From Anaerostipes caccae L1-92 (GTDB lineage: Bacteria > Bacillota > Clostridia > Lachnospirales > Lachnospiraceae): a DNA stretch of 64,000 nt. The DNA is taken from NCBI RefSeq assembly GCF_014467075.1, contig NZ_AP023027.1:333001-397000 (forward strand), in the 5' to 3' direction. The notes under the pieces were generated by a model. It made no database searches and was not told the DNA's origin. It was given only the letters and a program-made list of their open reading frames with translations. Positions 1 to 9,000 of this stretch are shown here, in pieces. Made by a program: the position numbers and the translations under genes. The first letter of the stretch is position 1. Every line of letters starts with the position of its first letter.

Positions 1-381
1 CCGGAACCACAGCCGATATCTCATTTGACAGAACAGGAGTTTTTGATTGGCCTGGAACGATATGACGGTATTCCGGAAGAAATAAAAATGGATAAAAGAC
101 TGTTGAACTTTTATATGCCGATAATCAGATCGGATTTTATTCTGGATGAAAGCTATTATCCGGATGCCCCATCAAAATTAATATGTCCAGTTTTGGCAAT
201 TGGCGGGAATGAGGATAGGGAAGCGACCCTGGCCGATATTAAGAGATGGTCTGAATACACGCAGAGCAAGTTTCAGTATTACCTTTTCAGAGGCGGGCAT
301 TTCTTTATAAAAGAAGATGAGGAAAATGTATTAAAGTTAATTCATCAAAAATCTGAGGAGTTTATCAATCGTGAAAATTAA
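1..381 (+). CDS. Type II (editing) thioesterase, C-terminal part only
   Basis: The reading frame is open from base 1, so the gene starts before the window; about 126 C-terminal residues are visible. The fragment looks like the end of a GrsT/RifR-type external thioesterase, an alpha/beta hydrolase that removes wrong or stalled acyl groups from carrier-protein thiols of NRPS lines. Supporting features are a strand ending in a Gly-Gly-Asn-Glu-Asp turn, where family members carry the catalytic acid, followed by a W helix and a late GGHFFI motif holding the catalytic His. The nucleophile Ser lies upstream of the window. Its stop overlaps the GTG start of the phosphopantetheinyl transferase, so it is translationally coupled to the siderophore operon. 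The family is fairly certain from the terminal His motif plus context; completeness upstream cannot be judged. Confidence 0.8.
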   Translation, partial: PEPQPISHLTEQEFLIGLERYDGIPEEIKMDKRLLNFYMPIIRSDFILDESYYPDAPSKLICPVLAIGGNEDREATLADIKRWSEYTQSKFQYYLFRGGHFFIKEDEENVLKLIHQKSEEFINREN

Positions 382-1138
382 AGTGATTCGTCCTACATTC
401 ACTTCACGGCATTGCTTTATGAATAATCTTCCTCCAGAAGAAATACAGGTTTGGATTCTGCGGTGGAGAAGCATGACAGGTTGGATAAAAGAGAATTGGG
501 GAATCTTGAATGAAGAAGAGATAAAGCAATATACATCATATGTAAAGTATGAAGACATAATGAGAGGTGCAATAGGGCGAATCGCTGTAAAAAAGATTTC
601 TTCATCTTATCTTGGCAAAGATATAAAAGATATACAAATTGAGAGAGGACGTTTTGGGAAACCATATCTGTGCTGTTCTGGAAAACGTCTATCTATAAAT
701 TACAACCTATCTCACTCGGGAGAGATTGTAATGCTTGCCTTTGGACGTAATGTTCAGGTTGGCGTAGATGTGCAGGCAATAAAACAAATACAGGAATATC
801 AAAGGCTCGCAGAAAATTATTTTTCACCAGAAGAAACAGCAACTGTAATCAGGCAAAATAATATTGAGTCCTTTTTTGAATCTTGGACAGCGAAAGAAGC
901 CTATGTGAAGGCAATCGGCTATGGGCTTTATAAAGATTTCGCCTCTTTTTCTGTAAAAATCGGCGGAACCAGCAGTGAAAGCTACGGAGATCAGATTTGG
1001 CGGATTTGTCAAATTGCTGTAGATAAATGTCATAAAGCATGTTTGGCATATGGAATGAGGAATGAGAATGAACTATGGGAAGAAATTGCGACCGGTACAG
1101 GAGAAAACGATAGATATCTGGCTGGGAGAAAGGTTTAA
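371..1138 (+). CDS. 4'-phosphopantetheinyl transferase, Sfp/EntD type
   Basis: Transfers phosphopantetheine from CoA to the Ser of carrier domains, activating the ArCP and PCP domains of the NRPSs downstream. Visible motifs are NLSHSGE, GVDVQ (Mg-binding Asp) and the signature FFESWTAKEAYVKAIGYGL, the W-x-x-KEA-x-x-K core. At 255 residues it is slightly long for the Sfp class. The GTG at 371 overlaps the preceding stop codon; an ATG at 419 is an alternative start and would give a length closer to Sfp. The 3' end overlaps the next gene by 77 bases. The family call is secure; dedication to this cluster is inferred from position. Confidence 0.92.
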   Translation: MKIKVIRPTFTSRHCFMNNLPPEEIQVWILRWRSMTGWIKENWGILNEEEIKQYTSYVKYEDIMRGAIGRIAVKKISSSYLGKDIKDIQIERGRFGKPYLCCSGKRLSINYNLSHSGEIVMLAFGRNVQVGVDVQAIKQIQEYQRLAENYFSPEETATVIRQNNIESFFESWTAKEAYVKAIGYGLYKDFASFSVKIGGTSSESYGDQIWRICQIAVDKCHKACLAYGMRNENELWEEIATGTGENDRYLAGRKV

Positions 1139-2627
1139 AGCAAATAGAAATAAGACCGCTATTGTGGAGGGCATAAATCGTATTACCTATGGAGAACTGG
1201 AAAAGAAAATCAACCAGTATGGCTGCTATTTCAAAAGGCGCGGGATAAGCAAGGGTGAACTGGTTGTTTTGCGAATACCGAATGTAAAAGAGTTTGTATT
1301 TGGTTTGCTGGGGTTAATTAAAATAGGTTCAATCCCAATTGTTACAAACTCTTTATTTGGTGAGAATGAGTTAAAGGGCATTTTTGATAAGACGGATGCC
1401 TCAACATTGGTTTTCTATGATAAGGACGAAGTATCATTAAGGATTCACAAGGGGCGTGCAAGCAGACAGATTTGTAAAATCGCAGTCAAGGATATAGCCG
1501 AAGGATTGAAAGAAGACACCGAAAATATCATCGAAGAAAACAAGGAGCTTGACAGCATAGCCCTCCTTATGTTGTCAAGCGGAACAACCGGAGTTCCTAA
1601 ATTAGTGCCAATCACTCATAGAATGATTTATTGGCATATTTATGGATATAATCAGAAATTCCAGTTTACGTCCTCTGACAGTTATTTAGCTTGTCTGCCA
1701 TTAGCACATAAGGTTGGGTTATATTCGCCCGGAATTCTGAATGTGTTTTTCGCAGGGGGAAAAGCTGTTTTATGCAGTGACCTGGACTGCGATGATATTT
1801 TTGTACAAGTTGAAAAAGAAAATATTACAATTACAGCCTTAGTTCCAACACTGGCGCGAATCTGGAATCAGTATCTGAATCAAGAGTGTGGATATGATTT
1901 GAGCAGCGTCAGGAAAATCATTATTGGAGGTTCCTTGGTTGATGAGAGCCTTGTTACAAAATTAATTGAAAAGGTGGAATGTGAGGTCTTACCCCTTTAT
2001 GGAGCAACGGAAGGACTGGCCCTGTATAGTATTTATGATCGCAGCAATCTTGGCGATGCGGTAGGCTACCATTATTCGGTGTCTGGCTATGAGGAAATCC
2101 GGATTATTGATGAGAATGGCATGGACGTACTGAATGGTGAAGAAGGAGAATTGATAATTCGTGGACCATTTACCATTCAAAGTTATTATAACCAGGATGT
2201 CAGTATGAAAGATAAGTTCACATCGGACGGATTTTATAGAACAGGCGATAAAGTGAGATGGGATTCCACATATGGATATCAGGTACAGGGAAGGATCACG
2301 GACCAAATAAATAGGTCTGGTGAGAAAATAGAACCGAGAGAGATTGAAATATTTATAAGTGAACATCCGAACATTGATGAGGCGGTGGTAGTAGGTGTTG
2401 AGGATTTTCTAATGGGAGAAAGAATTTGTGCTTTCATCATGACTGCGGATGAAAAAATTAATTTATCACATATACGAAAATTTCTTATGGAAAAGGGGTT
2501 GGCAACATATAAGCTACCAGACCAGCTTGTGAAGATAGATGAGTGGCCTCTTACATCGGTAAAAAAGATTAACCGGGTAAAGCTGCGGGAGATTGCGAAT
2601 AACACTGCAGGGAAGGAGAAAATATGA
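1062..2627 (+). CDS. Aryl acid-AMP ligase (2,3-dihydroxybenzoate or salicylate), EntE/DhbE/YbtE type
   Basis: Stand-alone adenylation enzyme of 521 residues that activates an aromatic acid and loads it on the aryl carrier domain of the next protein. The ANL superfamily motifs are present: SSGTTGVPK (phosphate loop), YGATEG, FYRTGD, and the EntE-like hinge GRITDQINRSGEKI with ELMGE-like residues after it, then the C-terminal lobe ending in a KKINRVKL segment. The 2,3-dihydroxybenzoate/salicylate choice cannot be made by eye, and no isochorismate or salicylate synthase is in the window, so the aryl acid must be made elsewhere or upstream. Start ATG 1062 lies inside the previous gene; ATG 1068 is equally possible. 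The stop overlaps the next ATG by four bases. Confidence 0.88.
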   Translation: MRMNYGKKLRPVQEKTIDIWLGERFKANRNKTAIVEGINRITYGELEKKINQYGCYFKRRGISKGELVVLRIPNVKEFVFGLLGLIKIGSIPIVTNSLFGENELKGIFDKTDASTLVFYDKDEVSLRIHKGRASRQICKIAVKDIAEGLKEDTENIIEENKELDSIALLMLSSGTTGVPKLVPITHRMIYWHIYGYNQKFQFTSSDSYLACLPLAHKVGLYSPGILNVFFAGGKAVLCSDLDCDDIFVQVEKENITITALVPTLARIWNQYLNQECGYDLSSVRKIIIGGSLVDESLVTKLIEKVECEVLPLYGATEGLALYSIYDRSNLGDAVGYHYSVSGYEEIRIIDENGMDVLNGEEGELIIRGPFTIQSYYNQDVSMKDKFTSDGFYRTGDKVRWDSTYGYQVQGRITDQINRSGEKIEPREIEIFISEHPNIDEAVVVGVEDFLMGERICAFIMTADEKINLSHIRKFLMEKGLATYKLPDQLVKIDEWPLTSVKKINRVKLREIANNTAGKEKI

Positions 2628-5600
2628 AATCGGAGATTACATATGCAGAGCTGTGTCAGATTATAGCAGAGATTGGGGAGTATTCTTATACTGCAGATAT
2701 AGAAAACATAAATTTGATTGAGGCTGGATTTGAATCCTTAAAGGTAATGCTAATATCCAGTGAGCTAAAACGCAGAGGTATCAATGTCCGCGTTTCTGAA
2801 TTGCTGAAAAAACCGTATCTGGCGGAATGGTGGAAAATAATAAAAATGCAGAGTGTCAGCGCAGAAAGTAAAAAGGAAGTGGATAGGAGTCGGACGGAAA
2901 CGATGGAATTTCCTCTTACCGATGTTCAGCATGCGTATTGGGTGGGCAGAAATCCAGATCAGGTGATGGGAGGAATATCGTGCTATCTGTATTTTGAGTT
3001 TGAATGTGGGGAAATAGACCGGCAGAGGTTATCAAAGGCGTGGGAAAACGTGCAATACCTGCACTCATCGCTCCGGACAAAGTTTTTGGAGAGCGGAACC
3101 TAGGTTATTCAGGATAAACCATATAATTCCAGCATCATAATATATGACTTACAACAATTAGATGAAACAGAAAAGAAAGAGAAAATGGAAGCGGTAAGAA
3201 ATGAGTACAGTCATAAAGTGTTGGCTGTTGAACGAGGCGAAGTGGCAGTACTCATTTTATCGGTTATAGGCAAGAACAAAACTATCTTGCATTTTGGCAT
3301 TGATTTGCTGGTAGCGGATTTAAAGAGCATAAAGATTATTTTTTCGGATTTAGAAAAATTATATAATGATTGTTCTTTTGAGAAAACGCAATCGCCTTTT
3401 TCTCTTGAAGAGCACATGAAGCATAAAGAAAATGAGGACGCTTACCGAAAAGTGGCCGCTTATTGGAAAGAACACTTTGCTACACTGCCGGAAGCGCCGG
3501 AACTGCCATTAAAGAGAGCGTATCAATCGGTAAAGAAGCCGGTGTTTAAAAGAAGAAATTTTATGCTGGAGAAAGCGGATTGGGACAGGCTTGCGGCAAG
3601 TGCTGCGAAGAACCAGGTCACACCTGCAATGATACTGCTGACCATTTATACACAGATATTAGAACGTTACAGCAATCAATCGGATTTTCTGATGAATATA
3701 CCTCTGTTTAACAGACCGTCAGAAGCAGAGGACAAAGTGGCTGATTTTACAAATATCCTTTTGCTTCCGGTAAAGGGCATTGAAGAACGAGGTTTTATTA
3801 GTAAAACGAAAAGAATTCAGGAAGCCTTTCTGGAATCGCTGGACTATTCTGCTTATTCCGGAGTGAAAGTAATAAGAGATATACTAAGGTCAAGGCCAAC
3901 ACAAAAGCTTGTGGCGCCAATCGTATTTTCTTGTGACTGCATGGAACCAATCATTACTGATGGGTTTGCAGGGAGTTTTGGCAAATTAAAATATATTTCT
4001 TCACAGACACCGCAAGTTTTGATAGATTTCCAGGTCATGAGATTCCCGGAAGGCATTTTGCTTTCGTGGGACACAGTTGAAGATGTATTCCCGAAAGGCT
4101 TTATAGAGGATATGTTCAGTGCCTATATAGAATGTTTGAGATGGACTATATCCAATCCTGACAAATGGGGGGAAGAACTTCCTGTAATATCAGAGACAAA
4201 ATTCGCAGAGAGATATTCAGGCATAAATACAATTGGGGTAAAGCAGAATCTATGTCTGCATGAACTTGTTTTTAGAAATGCAACAGACCGTAGCAGCAAA
4301 ACGGCTGTCATAGAAGGCACCGGCAGAACCTTGACTTATTATGAGCTGTGCAAAGAAGCGAAGAAATTAGCACGTTTATTACAGCTGGAAGGTGTAGGGC
4401 CTGGCGATAAGGTGGCTGTGCGATTGCCCAGGGGAGCAGAACAGATAATATCAGTACTATCAATATTGCTGCTGGGTGCATGTTATGTGCCGATTGGAAT
4501 GAACCAGCCGGATAAGCGCATCGAAAAGATCGTGAAACGCGCTGATATAAGATATATGGTATCTCATGGCTGTCATTTAAGGTTAAACAGAGTGAATATC
4601 ATTGATGTGAATGACCGGGCGAAGCGGGAGGAGATATCTGCCAATGAACCAGTAAATCCTTCCAGCAGTGCTTATGTTATTTTCACCTCTGGAACTACTG
4701 GAGAACCCAAAGGCGTGGAGATTTCCCATTTTTCAGCCATGAATACAATTTGTGATGTGAACAAGAAATGTGACATCAGTGAAAAAGATAGTTTATTGGC
4801 AGTGTCTTCTTTGGAATTTGATTTATCGGTTTATGATATATTTGGAATTCTTGGAACGGGCGGGACTATAGTCTTGCTGGACGAGGCGAGTAAAACAGAT
4901 GCTGCTCAATGGTTGGATTTAGTTACCAGATACCATATAACCTGTTGGAATTCAGTGCCTTTTCTATTACGGATGCTTCTGGAACAGGCACAGGCTGAGG
5001 AGATGAAATTGCAATCCCTTAAAACCGTATTGTTGTCCGGGGACTGGATTGGTACGGACCTGCCGGCAAAATTAGCAGATGTTGCTCCAAATTCTGAATT
5101 GACAGCTCTTGGTGGAGCAACTGAAGGTTCTATATGGTCTAATTATTATCAGGTGAAGCTGCCTGTTCCTAAAGAGTGGGTATCAATTCCATATGGAACT
5201 CCCCTGGACGGACAGCTATACAGGGTCGTTGACCAGAGGGGAAGAGACTGCCCTGATTGGGTGCCGGGAGAATTATGGATTGGCGGAATTGGAGTGGCAA
5301 AGGGCTATGTCGGTGATGAAACCACTACAAATAATAAGTTTGTATCATTTAAAAACATAAGATGGTATAAAACCGGTGATATGGGAAGGTTTTGGAATGA
5401 TGGAACAATTGAATTCCTGGGAAGAAAAGATACGCAGGTAAAATTCAGAGGGTACCGGATTGAACTGGGAGAGATTGAAGCAGCAATCAACAGGGCGGAA
5501 GGTATTAAGAGTTCTGTTGCATGTATCGTTTCGGAAGGCGGCAGTCAAAAACTTTGTGCGTTTATTGTTAAAAACGACCCAGATAGTGAGTTGATTCAGG

Positions 5601-6031
5601 ACGAAACCATAAATCAGTCGATTAGTTCCTATCTTCCTCTCTATATGGTTCCATCTGAATATCAATATGGAAAGTCTATACCGTTGAGTGCAAATGGGAA
5701 AGTTGACCGTAAAATGGTAGCAGAATTGTTTTTTAAAGAACGTCAGGCTGTGGCCGGTTACGAAAAACCGCAGGGAGCTATAGAAGAAGAATTAGAACGG
5801 CTATGGATAGAAGTACTCGGTTCCACAAAGTATTCAAGAGATATCAGCTTTTTTAAAGCCGGAGGCGATAGCTTAAAGGCGATTATGCTGATTGATAAAA
5901 TTAAAAAGTCACATTTAGTCAATGGAGATCTCGGGACAGCAATATTAGTGAATGCCCCTACGATTAGAGAACTGGCAAGTCAGATACAAATGATTAATCA
6001 GGGTGCAGAGTTGACGATTGATACCATTTAG
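2624..6031 (+). pseudogene. NRPS 1, ArCP-Cy-A(Cys)-PCP, interrupted by an in-frame TAG at codon 160
   Basis: Reading through the stop gives 1135 residues: an aryl carrier domain (residues 1-75, attachment Ser38 in GFESLK), a heterocyclization domain (about 95-500, with D-LLVA-D-LK-S matching the DxxxxDxxS motif), an adenylation domain (about 540-1010, FTSGTTGEPKG, EFDLSVYD, LGGATEG, YKTGD) and a PCP (Ser1083 in GGDSLK). The adenylation motifs resemble Cys-activating domains of pyochelin and yersiniabactin synthetases. The protein would join the aryl acid to Cys and form a thiazoline. TAG at 3101-3103 sits in the early Cy domain, in the same frame as everything after it. The sister module in the next gene reads S-G-Y-Q-I-V-Q where this one reads S-G-T-stop-V-I-Q, so CAG to TAG is the simplest change. 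Sequencing error, a recent nonsense mutation or two polypeptides (restart at ATG 3185, poor ribosome site) are all possible. Confidence 0.85.
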
Positions 6032-6053
6032 CTGCAGACAAGGAGAAAAAATT

Positions 6054-9000
6054 ATGGATATCCAAAAGTACATTAATGAGCTGGCAGAAAAAGAAATTGT
6101 AATTTGGTGTGAAGGTGATTCCATCAAGTTCAAAGCTCCGAAGGGGGCAATGACAGAGGAAAATAAAAATAAGTTGAGACAGTATAAGTCAGAAGTGCTG
6201 GATTATTTAAAAGCACATAATAACTTAGTGTTCACCAGTGATACAAAACGGAGATATGAAAAATTCCCACTGACCGACATACAAAATTCCTATGTTATGG
6301 GAAGAAATCGTTTATATGAATTGGGTGGAATTGGTTGCCACGGTTACATAGAAATTGAAGTCAATAGATTACTTGATCCTGGTCAGCTGGAGGTTGCATG
6401 GAATAAAGTGATACAAAAGCATGATATGCTGCGGGCAATTGTATCGGCATCCGGTTATCAGATTGTCCAGGAGGCAGTACCTTCAGTGGAAATCATAGTA
6501 CTTGACGGGCGGGATAAAGATATTAGCGCTGATAAGGAAGAACTGAGAACTGAGTTATCTACGAAGCAGTATCAGCTTGGAACGTGGCCCATGTGTGATT
6601 TGGCCTTGAGTATTGAGAAAGACAAAAGCATAATCTATTTTTCGTTAGACATGCTTATTTCTGACTTTGCAAGTATGAATGTAATGCTTAATGATCTTGA
6701 AAGGTTTTATGAGAATCCTCATGAAATCATTATACCGACTACGTCTTACAGAGATATTGTTTTATATCAGGAGAAGCGGAAAACATTTAATAGCAAATCA
6801 AGGCAGGAAGCGGAAGTTTATTGGAATAAGAAAATATCAATGATGGGAGATGCACCTAACCTTCCGGTTATAGGGATGGAGGACAATCAGGAAGTGAGCT
6901 TCCTTCAGAAGAAAGTGTTCTTGAATGATAAACAATGGAAAGCTTTTGTTGAATTGGCAAAATCGTATAATATTACGCCATCTGTGTTTGTTATGGCAGC
7001 ACTGGCGGAGGTAATAGCAGTTTGGTCTGGTGACAAAAAGTTCTGTATTAACACTACACTGCTCAACAGACCGGAAGTGGCTGAAGATATATATAAAGTG
7101 GTTGGTGATTTCACAGATGTCAATATTACTGCCATTGATATAGAGTATAGTGAAACATTTCTGGAAAGAGTGAAAAAACTGCAAATGGATCTCTGGTCTG
7201 ATTTAGAACATAAAGATGTGTCCGGAGTAGAAATAATAAGACGTCTAACGAAAGAACGCAAGAAAAATGTAATTATGCCGGTTGTGTTCACAAGTACTTT
7301 GGGGGTTAGTTCAAAGGATGATACAACTGTAAAAAACAGAATTGTATATAAACTGAGTCAGACTCCGCAGGTGTATATAGACTGCCAGGCCGCAGAAGAA
7401 AACGGTGGTGCCACTATTAACTGGGACGTGCGAAATGGTGTATTTGAGGGCTATATAATAGAAGAAATGTTTGGAAGTTTTGCTTTGTTGCTTCAATCTA
7501 TAGCCGATAAAAATAGTGAAGTTCTTAAGGAAAAATACCCGGTCAGCCTTATGAAGGAAACCCTTGAAATAAGACGTGATGTAAATAATACTTTTAAAAA
7601 TATTATGCCGGCAATGCTTGAAGATGGATTCCTGAAATCTTTTAACCTTTACCCTGATAAAACGGCATTAATAACTGATGAGGGAGAATATACATATCGT
7701 TCACTTGGGGGATATGTGAATGCTGTACTGCGTATTTTGGGCGAGGCAGGAACCCAGGACGGCGATAAGATAGGAATTGATACAAAAAAACATGTATGGC
7801 AGGTAGCTGCGGTACTGGCTGCCCTTATTTCAGGAGCGACTTATGTGCCAATAGATGTGCAGCAGCCTGATAAACGCAAAGAGAAAATTATAAGAAGTGC
7901 AGATATTAAACTGCTTTTTGCAGAAGCAGGGAATGAGGATTTAGAACAATACTGCAATGTTGTAGATATTCACAGCCTAAAACCGGAACCGACAGAATCG
8001 TTGCCTATTGATAAAATAGATTATGACAGGCCGGCTTATATTATATTTACATCTGGAACAACCGGTGAACCCAAAGGGGTTATCATGACTCATCGTGCAA
8101 CATCAAATACAATTGCGGATGTTAATGAAACATATGCAGTTGGTGAGAGGGATGTATTCCTGGGGTTGTCAAATTTATCATTTGACCTTTCTGTATATGA
8201 TTTATTTGGCTGTTTTTCAGCAGGAGGAACATTAGTATTACCCAGTACAGATAAAATTAGGGATTCCAAATATTTGTCGGAATTAATAATCAGACATAGG
8301 GTTTCTGTAATAAATGCGGTTCCTGCTTTGCATCAGATGATTGTTTCCTATCTTGAATCCGCAAATGTCAGCGTGGATTATCAGGTGAGGCTGTTATTAC
8401 TTTCTGGTGACTGGATTCCCGTAACCCTGCCGCATAGGATTTACGATCTGTTTGGCGATTGCCGTGTGATCAGCCTTGGTGGAGCCACGGAAGCAGCAAT
8501 CTGGTCAATCAGTTACGATATTTCTAAAAAAGCAGTATTTACAAAAAGCATTCCATATGGATATCCAATGTCCAATCAAACATTTTATGTTCTAAACAAC
8601 GAAATGCAGCCCTGCCCTAATGGGGTAGACGGAAGCCTGTACATTGGAGGAATCGGATTATCCTCCGGCTACCTGAAGGATGAACAGCTGAATCGTGAAA
8701 AGTACCCTGCTCTTCCGTGGAGTGGAGAGCGCATTTACAGAACCGGGGATAAGGGGTGCTATTTACCAGACGGAGTCATTATTTTTAAAGGACGCGAGGA
8801 CGGCGATAATCAGGTTAAAATACACGGCCATAGAGTTGAACTGGCTGAAATTAGTTCTGTCTTAAATGAACATCCACTGATTGAAAGGGCTGTCGCTTTA
8901 GCGTTAGGTGAAAGCCCGGAGGATTTGCATATTGATGCAGTCATTTCTCCGGTCAGGAAAAAGACTGTGGCATCACCGGCTCTGGACGATAAAGAGGAAT

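Noticed and set aside
3101..3103. TAG read as a sense codon (stop codon reassignment)
   Set aside because: Several intact genes in the window end at TAG, including this NRPS and the ThiZ-like ATPase, so TAG is a working stop.
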